Shown here one piece after another: positions 13,165 to 20,836 of a DNA stretch of 23,049 bases. Position 1 is the stretch's first letter. Each line of letters starts with the position of its first letter. Source of the stretch: Gammaproteobacteria bacterium (lineage in GTDB: Bacteria; Pseudomonadota; Gammaproteobacteria; DSM-16500). Location: NCBI GenBank assembly GCA_021323555.1, contig JAJONP010000017.1, positions 1-23,049 of the forward strand, read 5' to 3'. A program made the translations under genes and the position numbers. The notes beneath the pieces were generated by a model, which saw only the letters and a list, made by a program, of their open reading frames with translations, made no database searches and was not told the DNA's origin.

Positions 13165-14885
13165 AAAAAAAAATAATAAAGCGCACTCCTCCTAAAGAAA
13201 ATACTCTTCTCCCTTATTATCCTGCTGTATTGCAACGCATTTATTCGAGTCGAGGCATAGAATCCAATACTGATTTAGAATACGGCCTTGAAAAATTATT
13301 ACCTTATCATACATTCCTAGGGATTAATGAAGCAGTAGCTTGTTTGTTTAACGCGTTAAAAAATCAAAAAAATATTTTAATTGTGGGTGATTTTGACGTG
13401 GATGGCGCAACGAGTACGGCTGTGGCTATTCGTGCATTACGTAGCTTTGGAGCGAAACGAATTAATTTTCTTGTGCCGAATCGTTTTGCATTTGGTTATG
13501 GCTTAACCCCCGAACTCGTGCAAGTCGCGGCCGAGGATTTTAAGCCTGATCTCATTATTACAGTGGATAATGGTATTGCGAGTCATGCGGGTGTCTTAGC
13601 AGCAAAAACGCTTGGCATACAAGTCATTATTACAGATCATCATCTTGCAGCAGAAACATTACCTGTAGCAGATGCGATTGTGAATCCTAACCAAGCGAAT
13701 GATTTTTTTCCAAGTAAATCTATTGCGGGTGTCGGTGTGATTTTTTATGTGATGTTAGCATTAAGACGTTATTTAAGTGACTGCGGGTGGTTTACACAGC
13801 AGAATATCCCTGAACCTAATATGTCGCATTTATTAGATTTAGTTGCGCTTGGTACAGTCGCTGATGTTGTACCGTTAGATCATAATAACCGTCTTTTGGT
13901 TCATCAAGGATTACGGCGTATTCGTGCAGGACGCTGTGTTCCAGCCATTATTGCATTATTGGAATTAGGGGGTCGAGATCTAAAACGTGTGGTTGCGACT
14001 GATTTAGGTTTTGTAGTTGCCCCACGTTTAAATGCGGCGGGGCGATTAGATGATATGTCATTGGGTATCGAAAGTTTACTCTGTGATGATTTAGCACGCG
14101 CACGCGAGAGGGTGAAAGTATTAGACGAATTGAATAAAGAAAGACGTGTGATAGAGCAAGATATGCAAGAACAAGCGCTACGCTTCTTACATAACATACC
14201 ATTAGATCAAAAAAAATTATCGCGAGGTATTTGTTTGTTTGATCCTGCCTGGCATCAAGGTGTGATTGGCATTCTAGCTGCCCGTATTAAAGATCGCTTT
14301 CATCGACCTGTGATTGCTTTTGCATTAGCGAATGATACAGAGTTGAAAGGTTCTGCACGCTCTATTCCAGGTGTGCATATTCGCGATGTATTAGCACATA
14401 TTGATATGAAATATCCGCGCCTTATTGAAAAATTTGGCGGTCATGCTATGGCAGCAGGATTGACTTTATCACGTGCTTCTTTCGCTGATTTTTCTCGTAT
14501 TTTTAATGATGTAGTTTCAACTCAATTACCCGAAGAAGATTTGCAACATATTATTTTAAGCGATGGTGAATTAAATTCTTCTGAGTTAACTGTTGAAACG
14601 GCTGAAATATTACGTGAAGCAGGGCCCTGGGGACAGGCTTTCCCTGAACCGTTATTTGAAGGAGTTTTTCAGGTGTTAGAGCAAAGATTAGTGGCAGGTA
14701 AGCATTTAAAAATGATACTCTCTAAAGAAAATATTATTATTGATGCGATTGCATTTAATATTGATAGTACAGAATGGCCTAATCATCGTTGTGTTCATAT
14801 TAATATTGCTTATCGCATGGATATTAATGAATTTCAAAACAAACGAAAAGTACAATTCATCGTTGAGCATTTGGAAACGGCATGA
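13161..14885 (+). CDS. recJ: Single-stranded-DNA-specific 5'-3' exonuclease RecJ
   Basis: RecJ degrades single-stranded DNA from the 5' end in RecF-pathway recombination, mismatch repair and base-excision repair. The roughly 574-residue protein carries the DHH-family motifs: VGDFDVDGATS (about 75-85), ITVDNGIASH, ITDHHLA (the DHH motif), AAGRLDDM and the DHHA1 GGHAMAAGL near residue 430. Metal-binding Asp/His residues are therefore intact, and the length equals E. coli RecJ (577). Two ATGs are possible, 13155 and 13161; the second gives the classic ATGA stop-start overlap with the preceding gene and is preferred. In many proteobacteria recJ neighbours dsbC and prfB; neither is in this window. 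Confidence 0.95.
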   Translation: MKKKIIKRTPPKENTLLPYYPAVLQRIYSSRGIESNTDLEYGLEKLLPYHTFLGINEAVACLFNALKNQKNILIVGDFDVDGATSTAVAIRALRSFGAKRINFLVPNRFAFGYGLTPELVQVAAEDFKPDLIITVDNGIASHAGVLAAKTLGIQVIITDHHLAAETLPVADAIVNPNQANDFFPSKSIAGVGVIFYVMLALRRYLSDCGWFTQQNIPEPNMSHLLDLVALGTVADVVPLDHNNRLLVHQGLRRIRAGRCVPAIIALLELGGRDLKRVVATDLGFVVAPRLNAAGRLDDMSLGIESLLCDDLARARERVKVLDELNKERRVIEQDMQEQALRFLHNIPLDQKKLSRGICLFDPAWHQGVIGILAARIKDRFHRPVIAFALANDTELKGSARSIPGVHIRDVLAHIDMKYPRLIEKFGGHAMAAGLTLSRASFADFSRIFNDVVSTQLPEEDLQHIILSDGELNSSELTVETAEILREAGPWGQAFPEPLFEGVFQVLEQRLVAGKHLKMILSKENIIIDAIAFNIDSTEWPNHRCVHINIAYRMDINEFQNKRKVQFIVEHLETA

Positions 14886-14930
14886 TTTTTTGCTATGATA
14901 TTTTTCTATTTTAGAAAAGGAGCAAGCGAT

Positions 14931-15425
14931 ATGAATAATGTTAAGCTGATAGGGTTCTTTTTAGCAATGGGAGTTGTGAGTGCAAATTCAATGGCTGACT
15001 ATACGCCTTCTACGGATAAAAACACGAGTTCTTTTCAATGTACTACCAGTGTTCTTCCTACTTTTGGTATTGAAACACAGGCACCGACAGCTTATATAAC
15101 GACAACACATCGACTTGTTAAAGGTCTTTGCTTAGACGGTGGAAATGTCGCTAATGGCGTTACTTTAGGAAAAGTGATTCAAAAAGGCCATCTGGTTAAT
15201 TTACCTATGTGGTGGAGAAACTTAGACGGCACAATTGTGACTTTGAATGACATTTGTTTTAATACCAAAGCAGATCGGAATAAAGGCAATATAATCGGTA
15301 AGGTACTTGATAAAAATCAAAATGGATATGTTGGTATATTTTCAGAAACAGGTTCTACCAGTATTATTTGTCGTGAAGGCTGCGTGAATACCAAATATGA
15401 CTTTGGAACAGGCGATTTTTGTTAG
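14931..15425 (+). CDS. Cysteine-rich secreted protein of unknown function
   Basis: A 164-residue protein starting MNNVKLIGFFLAMGVVSANS, a Sec signal peptide with cleavage likely after SMA. The mature part has six cysteines (in SSFQC, KGLC, NDIC, SIIC, EGC and a terminal DFC), an even number suited to three disulfides in the periplasm or outside the cell. A WWRNLDG motif and a Gly-rich beta-like pattern (GNIIGKVLDKNQNGYVGIF) are visible. I do not recognise the family; the central GKVIQKGHLVNLPMWWRN resembles an SH3-like barrel only loosely. AAAAGGAGC is at good spacing before the ATG; an upstream in-frame ATG (14895) is not preferred. It lies 45 bases after recJ and is followed by a strong hairpin. 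Confidence 0.72.
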   Translation: MNNVKLIGFFLAMGVVSANSMADYTPSTDKNTSSFQCTTSVLPTFGIETQAPTAYITTTHRLVKGLCLDGGNVANGVTLGKVIQKGHLVNLPMWWRNLDGTIVTLNDICFNTKADRNKGNIIGKVLDKNQNGYVGIFSETGSTSIICREGCVNTKYDFGTGDFC

Positions 15426-15448
15426 GTTAAAAAAATAAATCAACAGTC

Positions 15449-15484
15449 AGCCATTTAACCCCGCCAAGTAGGGGTTAAATGGCT
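15449..15484 (+). terminator. Strong hairpin downstream of the cysteine-rich secreted protein gene
   Basis: A perfect 14-base stem, AGCCATTTAACCCC with GGGGTTAAATGGCT, with an 8-base loop, 24 bases after the stop codon. CACCATTTT follows, so the U-tract is weak and delayed. It most likely ends the recJ-region transcript. Confidence 0.6.
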
Positions 15485-15505
15485 CACCATTTTAAAGAGG
15501 TGGCT

Positions 15506-15515
15506 CGTATCTCGT
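15506..15515. repeat. Left target-site duplication of palindromic element copy 2
   Basis: CGTATCTCGT is repeated exactly at 15689-15698. Flanking bases differ on both sides, so the identity is 10 bases, the same length as at copy 1 but a different sequence. Confidence 0.75.
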
Positions 15516-15688
15516 AAGCGCTCACGGGGCTTTTGACTTTACGCAAAAAGTTCGGATTTGAGCCAAGGTCGTGCGGAAATTTTATAAAAATAGCGCAGCA
15601 TACAAGTCGTATGTGAGCAGATTTTTATAAAATTTTCTCACGAGATTGGCTAAATACGGACTTTGCCTATTAAAGCGTGAACAGTTAC
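15516..15688 (-). mobile_element. MITE-like palindromic element, copy 2 (inverted relative to copy 1)
   Basis: A 173-base element whose reverse complement aligns with 4391-4561 along its whole length. Shared stretches include GGCAAAGTCCGTATTT, GCCAATCTCGTG, TTTTATAAAAATCTGCTCAC, CTGCGCTATTTTTATAAAAT and CTCAAATCCGAACTTTTT. The inner inverted repeat (15571-15591 and 15621-15641) matches at 19 of 21 positions. The differing loop here is itself palindromic (CATAC-aagtc-GTATG in one reading). Flanking 10-base direct repeats mark the ends. It lies between the convergent cysteine-rich secreted protein and nuclease genes and encodes nothing. Confidence 0.8.
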
Positions 15689-15698
15689 CGTATCTCGT
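15689..15698. repeat. Right target-site duplication of palindromic element copy 2
   Basis: The second exact CGTATCTCGT, ending nine bases before the end of the nuclease gene at 15707. Confidence 0.75.
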
Positions 15699-15706
15699 CT
15701 CCCATT

Positions 15707-18340
15707 TTAATTCTCATACACTCGACAAAGCGCATGTAACTGACAGTAACGACATGTTTCAATCTCGATTTTAGGATCGGTTTCAGCATGGCCATTTGCA
15801 AAATCATTCCCTAATTTTTCTAATGTGTTCCGCCAGGTGATGATCTGTTGCTCCCACGGACGATTTTCACTATAAGGCGTGTCTAATAGGCATGTCATGC
15901 CCTCTGTTGCCAAGTCATTTTGACTAATGCCTTTAAAACCTAAACGAAGGGAATTAATTTCAGCGAATGCAATATGAGTTGTCGCATTTGTTGCAGTAAT
16001 ACAATATAACGGTAATTGAGGTTCATCTAATCGTTCACCAAACCAATTTTTTATAGAATTCGTATGTCCTGTTTTATAATCAATAATCAGATGGCTCACC
16101 TGGTTCGTTGCGTCAACCACTTCATCAATGCGATCAACACGCACTGTCATCGTTAAATTTGAAATTGTGATAGAACGTGTTTCCTCGCAGGCAATCACCT
16201 TAAAAGGCGGGCGTTGCTTTTCAATTTGTAACCAATCCCATAAAAGTGTATGTAAACGTGTTTTTTCTAAAGTAAGATAACGAGAATTCGTTTCTGCTTT
16301 ATTTAAGACCATTTGAAAAGCCTGAGTAATTGCAGTATTAATAATATCTTTTAGAGCTATTTCATCATAACTTTGTAATCTTACCGAATCTTTTATTTCT
16401 TTCCAAAGAAATTCAAGAGCTTTGTGTGTGATCTTTCCACGGTTTTCTGGTGTTAATCCTAGCACGGACGATTCAATAGGTTTTGCTTTTAAACGTATTT
16501 CAGCAAATGCTTTAAAAGGACATGCAGCTTGTAATTTAAAAATCATCGCGCCGCCCTGGATAGTTGCTGTTGTCAGAGGAGGTGCTTTTGTATCTTCTAT
16601 CCTCTCAACACGCTGGCTTTGCCTCGATTTTTCTGCTCGTGATGTAAAGGATGTTAACTTTAATTCTTCGATTGTTATTTCAGGCAGATCAGTAATGAGC
16701 GGGCTGGTGCGTAATTCGCTATGCGCATTATGTTCGGCATGACTAAAAATAAGCTGTGTTGTATTTTGTTTTAATTGCTCTATCAGACGTTTGCTGTAGT
16801 CAAATTCATGTTCGGCAGTGGCGTGCGGCATTTGCAAGGTTGCTTGCAAAGGATAGGGGATAAAGGGATTAGGCCTTGCGGGAGGAGGCCAAACGCTGTC
16901 ATCAAAACCCATCACCCAGGCATGATCGAAAGGAAGCCCGGTCGCTTCAAGGATACCTAAGATTTGCACAGAGGTATCCACACTTTTGGGTTGAAAAATA
17001 ACATTTGCGGCGAGGCGCATTAGATAGTGCAACGTTTTTTGATAGTTTTTTTGATTTAATACAGTATCAAGCGTTTGATATTCCAGAAGTAACTCTAACC
17101 AGCGTTGAACTAATTGGTATTCATGACTATCAAGACTTCGTTCTCCTGGCCAGCCTAAAATATCGAGTATTTTAATAAATACGGGGACCCACTCGCTAAT
17201 CGTATTGAATGGCGGTAGTTCTTGAGAGAAAGTTAAAAATTTTTTGATGCGTTTAGCTAATCGAGGAGTGCTTGTTAAATTTAATTTTTCCAATGTTATC
17301 TGCGTGATATTTAATTTCCGTAAATACGTATCCAATTGAGCACGCTTAATAAATTCAGATTCTGCATCCCCTAAAAAAGGTGATAAGAGTAATTGACTTA
17401 TCTTTTCAATAGGAATCGGCTGATGATTTAACTGAAGTAATTGCAAAGCAGAATGAATAATAGGATAGGTTGCTAAACTTTTTCCTGCGCTGATATTAAA
17501 AAGCTGATTATCTTCGCTAAAAACATCTGAAAAAATCGGTAATACATGATCTCGGATTTTTTCTAAATTCGGAACAATGCAACCGATTGAGAGAGTTGGA
17601 TCAGAATTTAATAAGGATTTCGCCCAACGTGCCATTGTATAAATTTCTGTTTCTTCATTTTCTAAGCCGATACGTTTTGCTGAATTGATAGAAGAAGTTT
17701 TTATTGAAGAGAATCCCTGTGCGATTTCCTTATCATCAATAATGCGAACACCTTTTTTTTCAAGGCAAGAAAATAAATAATTTTGAAGCGGCGAAAATTC
17801 AGTAAAACCCGTTAAAATAAGCCTCTTAGGAAGGATAATTTTATTAGATAAAATGTTTTCACTTATTTTATGAATTAAACTATTAAAATCTATCCAATTA
17901 TTTTTTTGACATACATGTTGAAATTGAGTCGCCCAAGCTAAAAATGAATGACTATCTTCGGTAGTTGAAAGAGCAGGGTGAGTTAAGTCGACCCGCCATT
18001 GTTTCACTATTTCCCACGCTGTTTTCGCTAGTTTTGCTGTTTCTGATAATTGCAATAATGCTTCATTAGCAGGAAATTGCTGTAAAATTTCTTCCCAAAG
18101 GATAAATTCTTGTTGTGTGGTTAATAAAAGGGAAGAAACTTCATGGATTTGTGTAGCAACATAGTCCTGCCAAAGACGTTGGATCCAACTTGTGAACGGC
18201 AAAATGGGTAAACTTGTCCAACAGGCTTGGTTTTCTGTTATTTTTAATTGATTATATTTTTTTAATAGCGTAGCAGAAAGTCGCCGATTAGGTGTTAACA
18301 CCGTGGTATCTTGAGTGAGATATTGAAATAAAATAGTCAT
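15707..18340 (-). CDS. PD-(D/E)XK nuclease, probable DNA repair protein (AddB/TIGR03623-like)
   Basis: An 877-residue protein resembling the family annotated as probable DNA repair protein (TIGR03623), related to the AddB subunit of AddAB. The N-terminal VLTPNRRLSATLLKKY and an early PILPFTSWIQRLW suit an inactivated helicase-like part. GLPFDHAWVMGFDDSVWPPP lies near residue 475. The C-terminal nuclease has LIIDYKTGH (motif with catalytic Asp and Lys) and EPQLPLYCI. A cysteine in ACPFKAF (about residue 607) plus CRYCQLHALC at the C-terminus supply four ligands for the iron-sulfur cluster typical of AddB-type nucleases. Its start overlaps the upstream regulator stop by one base (TAATG), so the two are probably co-translated. 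No addA/recB-like partner is in the window. Confidence 0.85.
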   Translation of the reverse strand: MTILFQYLTQDTTVLTPNRRLSATLLKKYNQLKITENQACWTSLPILPFTSWIQRLWQDYVATQIHEVSSLLLTTQQEFILWEEILQQFPANEALLQLSETAKLAKTAWEIVKQWRVDLTHPALSTTEDSHSFLAWATQFQHVCQKNNWIDFNSLIHKISENILSNKIILPKRLILTGFTEFSPLQNYLFSCLEKKGVRIIDDKEIAQGFSSIKTSSINSAKRIGLENEETEIYTMARWAKSLLNSDPTLSIGCIVPNLEKIRDHVLPIFSDVFSEDNQLFNISAGKSLATYPIIHSALQLLQLNHQPIPIEKISQLLLSPFLGDAESEFIKRAQLDTYLRKLNITQITLEKLNLTSTPRLAKRIKKFLTFSQELPPFNTISEWVPVFIKILDILGWPGERSLDSHEYQLVQRWLELLLEYQTLDTVLNQKNYQKTLHYLMRLAANVIFQPKSVDTSVQILGILEATGLPFDHAWVMGFDDSVWPPPARPNPFIPYPLQATLQMPHATAEHEFDYSKRLIEQLKQNTTQLIFSHAEHNAHSELRTSPLITDLPEITIEELKLTSFTSRAEKSRQSQRVERIEDTKAPPLTTATIQGGAMIFKLQAACPFKAFAEIRLKAKPIESSVLGLTPENRGKITHKALEFLWKEIKDSVRLQSYDEIALKDIINTAITQAFQMVLNKAETNSRYLTLEKTRLHTLLWDWLQIEKQRPPFKVIACEETRSITISNLTMTVRVDRIDEVVDATNQVSHLIIDYKTGHTNSIKNWFGERLDEPQLPLYCITATNATTHIAFAEINSLRLGFKGISQNDLATEGMTCLLDTPYSENRPWEQQIITWRNTLEKLGNDFANGHAETDPKIEIETCRYCQLHALCRVYEN

Positions 18341-19005
18341 TATTTTTTATTAATAATATAACCAACACCGCGAAGCGTCAGAATAAAATCTTGCCCCAAT
18401 TTTTTTCTTAAATTATGAATATGCACTTCTAATGTATTGCTTGCCACTTCTTTGTCCCAACCGTAGAGTGATCGAATAAGGCTGTCACGTGATAAGACAC
18501 GGCCTACATTTTCGAGTAATTTATGCAATAAGGCAAACTCGCGTCGCGATATCTCGACAGGTTCCTTATTAAGAGTCACTGTATGTGACGCAGGGTCAAG
18601 CATCACATGACCATGAGAGAGTGTCAACTCCGCGCGGTCAGAAAAACGTCTTTGCAGGGCACGCAAGCGTGCACAAAGTTCATCGACATTAACGGGTTTG
18701 ATAAGGTAATCGTCAGCGCCACTATCAAATGCCTTGATTTTATCAGAGATTGATCCATATGCACTGACTATAATCACGGGGGTCACTTCACCGCGACCTC
18801 GAAAATTCTCAAGGACTTCCAGGCCTGATTGCTTAGGCAGTTCCGCGTTGAGAATAACAACATCGAAATTGTCAGTTCGCAGCGCTTGATCAGCGCTAGA
18901 TCCCTCTTTGAACCAATCCACCGTGTGGCCCGATTGAGTAAGGCTAACGCACAATTCATTACCCCATGATTCATCGTCTTCTGCTACGAGAATACGCATA
19001 TGCAT
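18340..19005 (-). CDS. OmpR/PhoB-family response regulator with Asn at the phosphoacceptor site
   Basis: A 221-residue two-domain regulator. The receiver (residues 1-120) has the acidic pair in VAEDDE, Ser in the IIVSAYG switch position and Lys in YLIKPV. The expected phospho-Asp, in the motif usually reading VVLDLGLP in QseB/PmrA relatives, is Asn53 (VVILNAELP, codon AAC). The C-terminal winged helix (about 128-221) is intact: EISRREFALLHKLLENVGRVLSRD, then NTLEVHIHNLRKKLG and LRGVGYIIN. It is likely a DNA-binding regulator that works without conventional phosphorylation, or whose state is locked. No histidine kinase is adjacent. GAGGGGG precedes two possible starts (19005 and 18999); the second matches the family MRIL start. 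It is flanked by the UDG-like gene (43-base gap) and the nuclease gene (1-base overlap). Confidence 0.9.
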   Translation of the reverse strand: MHMRILVAEDDESWGNELCVSLTQSGHTVDWFKEGSSADQALRTDNFDVVILNAELPKQSGLEVLENFRGRGEVTPVIIVSAYGSISDKIKAFDSGADDYLIKPVNVDELCARLRALQRRFSDRAELTLSHGHVMLDPASHTVTLNKEPVEISRREFALLHKLLENVGRVLSRDSLIRSLYGWDKEVASNTLEVHIHNLRKKLGQDFILTLRGVGYIINKK

Positions 19006-19048
19006 TTACCCCCTCTGATGAATTTTCAATTCTAACATAAAGTACGGT

Positions 19049-19783
19049 TCAGATGTGTTTCAATAATTGTAAGGGCTTAAAAAATGCCAAAACGATGGGA
19101 TTATGTATAAAAGAAATATTATAGGGATGTTCGGCACAAAGGACGTCAATAGGTTTTTGTTCAATGAATTTTTTAATAGAGGTGGCTATATTTCCAAGTA
19201 AAATTAATTTAGCTTCAGGCCGTTTTTGTTGTAGAAATGTGAGTACTGTTTTCAAAAAAGGTTGCCAGGCAATAGCGTCTTTACGTACCGCAGTGGGTTG
19301 TAATACCAATGAAGCATTCAATAGTAAAAAACCTCGCTGCAAAAAATTATTGAAAAGTGCCTGGTTTGTTTTTACTAGAGGATTTTTATCAATTTGCATG
19401 ATGTCAGTTTGACTCGTATGCAGGGGTTTAAGCGCGCCATCAGCGACCAAAAGCATTTTGATAATATTGCGTAAAGACGTTGCGCGGTTAACAGGTTTAC
19501 TCAGCCCAGTTGCCGACCAGAGATCAGTGACAGCCGCATCCCAAAATGCGTAACCGTTGGCTGACTCCGTGCGCGGATAAGGTGATTCACCCAATAAAAC
19601 ATAATTAACTTGATTAACAGGCAATGTAAAAGCATTAAAGATTTTTTCTGCACCGGGTAGCCAATCCGTATGATGGGATAGTTGATCTAAGTATTGACTA
19701 TCCATTGTGGATAAAGCTTGCTTAATACAAGATTGCCAAGAGGCATCGACTTTATCCAAATTAAATGAATGGCATATTTTCAT
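19049..19783 (-). CDS. Uracil-DNA-glycosylase-superfamily protein lacking the catalytic Asp
   Basis: A 244-residue protein whose core follows family-1 uracil-DNA glycosylase. VNYVLLGESPYPRTESANGYAFW (about residue 59 onward) aligns with the VxxLGQDPYHxxxxAxGLxF motif, GFLLLNASLVL with the LLLN uracil-binding strand, and CAEHPYNIS with the AHPSPLS loop. However, GQDPYH reads GESPYP, so the water-activating Asp is Ser and the following His is Pro. The stacking Phe (YAF), the Asn of LLLN and the His of HP are retained. It may be an inactive or altered-activity relative, perhaps binding DNA without excising uracil. The ATG at 19783 is preferred over a TTG two codons upstream; no good Shine-Dalgarno is visible for either. 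Downstream on the same strand are the regulator and the nuclease, suggesting a DNA-repair-flavoured operon. Confidence 0.75.
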   Translation of the reverse strand: MKICHSFNLDKVDASWQSCIKQALSTMDSQYLDQLSHHTDWLPGAEKIFNAFTLPVNQVNYVLLGESPYPRTESANGYAFWDAAVTDLWSATGLSKPVNRATSLRNIIKMLLVADGALKPLHTSQTDIMQIDKNPLVKTNQALFNNFLQRGFLLLNASLVLQPTAVRKDAIAWQPFLKTVLTFLQQKRPEAKLILLGNIATSIKKFIEQKPIDVLCAEHPYNISFIHNPIVLAFFKPLQLLKHI

Positions 19784-19842
19784 AGACAATGATATATAAA
19801 ATGTAAAATCAACCTAAACTCACTCAGAGGTCAACAAAGTTT

Positions 19843-20019
19843 ATGGATAAAAATCTACTGGAGATTCTAGCATGTCCTACCTGCAAAGGTGAATTAGTAT
19901 TTGATCAAACAAATCAAGAATTGATTTGTAAATTTGATCGAGTGGCCTACCCAGTGATTGATGATATTCCTGTTATGTTAGAGAACAGAGCAAGACGACT
20001 GAGCGCTGAAGAGCTATAG
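19843..20019 (+). CDS. Trm112-like / YcaR-type zinc-ribbon protein (58 aa)
   Basis: A small complete frame: [20 protein letters not shown], then a [20 protein letters not shown] segment and a C-terminal LSAEEL. This is very close to E. coli YcaR and the bacterial Trm112 family (UPF0434). The zinc-ribbon-like cysteines are Cys11, Cys14 and Cys29; as in YcaR the fourth canonical position is not Cys. Eukaryotic Trm112 activates methyltransferases; the bacterial function is unsettled. In many gammaproteobacteria ycaR sits between lpxK and kdsB, neither of which is here. GAGG lies about 12 bases before the ATG. The gene diverges from the UDG-like gene. Confidence 0.88.
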   Translation: MDKNLLEILACPTCKGELVFDQTNQELICKFDRVAYPVIDDIPVMLENRARRLSAEEL

Positions 20020-20022
20020 GTA

Positions 20023-20052
20023 TAGACAAATTCATAAGATGAAACATAGAAT
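20023..20052 (+). promoter_or_regulatory. Possible promoter of the 211-aa membrane protein gene
   Basis: TAGACA (20023-20028) and TAGAAT (20047-20052) are separated by 18 bases, about 38 bases before the ATG at 20091. Both hexamers are close to consensus, but the region is AT-rich, so confidence is moderate. Confidence 0.4.
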
Positions 20053-20090
20053 AACAAGCGTTGCTCAATCTTCAAATAGGAGGATATAAC

Positions 20091-20726
20091 ATGTCAAAAG
20101 AAACATGGGTTGACTCAATAATTGCATCGAATGATTTTCCAAATGTGGAACGAGCTCGCACTCTACTAGAAGAATACTGGGATAAAAGTAAAGAATTAAC
20201 CAGCGTGGATTATGAAGCAGATTTTCTGGTAAAAGCTATAGCTGCGGTAGGTATGATGGCTATAAGTTCTTTCGCTAACTGGGGTGTGGCTCTCACAATA
20301 GCTACGGGCATAGCTGGTACTTATGCAATAGGTTTAAGAGGAAAATATTCTTTATCGGATAGCCAGATCGAACAGTCAGAGTACATAAAAAATCTTGTAG
20401 AAAATTTAGAAAAATATTCTTCTCCTTCAGTAGTGCAAAATATAGTAGAAAATCACCTTATTTTAATAAGTGAAAAGATCCGGCTTATAAAGCAAAAAGA
20501 GATTCTAGAAGGTACAGGACAAGTAATGGGTGCATGTATTCCAGCCGTGGTAGGATTAGAAGGCTACGATAAATTAATTATAGGGGCAATAACAGGTTTG
20601 TGCGGGGGAATGAGTTTAGGATATTACCGCTTTTTCCAACATCTTAAATCTGGCTCAAAAAATGAAATGTCAGACGAGAAAAGAGAGATAAATAGAAATA
20701 CCACTCTACCAAGAGAAGTATCTTAA
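20091..20726 (+). CDS. Orphan membrane protein, 211 aa
   Basis: Not recognised. From MSKETWVDSIIASNDF the protein has a charged N-terminus (1-44). A hydrophobic Gly/Ala-rich hairpin lies at about 46-82 (LVKAIAAVGMMAISSFANWG), a charged, probably helical linker at about 84-140 (SQIEQSEYIKNLVENLEKYS, IRLIKQKEILEG), a second hydrophobic hairpin at about 143-183 (LIIGAITGLCGGMSLGYY), and a polar tail follows. The two-hairpin plan resembles that of the 281-aa orphan at 2184-3029, although no sequence similarity is evident. AGGAGG lies seven bases before the ATG, an excellent Shine-Dalgarno, and makes this start preferable to an in-frame ATG ten codons upstream. A second gene follows 110 bases later with its own promoter. 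Confidence 0.7.
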   Translation: MSKETWVDSIIASNDFPNVERARTLLEEYWDKSKELTSVDYEADFLVKAIAAVGMMAISSFANWGVALTIATGIAGTYAIGLRGKYSLSDSQIEQSEYIKNLVENLEKYSSPSVVQNIVENHLILISEKIRLIKQKEILEGTGQVMGACIPAVVGLEGYDKLIIGAITGLCGGMSLGYYRFFQHLKSGSKNEMSDEKREINRNTTLPREVS

Positions 20727-20782
20727 TTTGGCAAAGCAAAAGGTAAAGAAAAGATTTAATAGAGAAGGTTCTTTCTAGATTT

Positions 20783-20812
20783 TTGGGAAAATATAAGAGA
20801 GTTTGTTATAAT
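20783..20812 (+). promoter_or_regulatory. Promoter of the SH3-like secreted protein gene
   Basis: TTGGGA (20783-20788) and a perfect TATAAT (20807-20812), preceded by TG in extended -10 style, are separated by 18 bases and lie 24 bases before the ATG at 20837. Confidence 0.6.
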
Positions 20813-20836
20813 TTTATTTATTTTAGAGGGTGTCTT

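Noticed and set aside
13904..14202. Reverse-strand reading frames within recJ
   Set aside because: They lie wholly inside a gene with complete DHH motifs, have no ribosome-binding sites and encode low-complexity Ser/Arg-rich products, so they are shadows.
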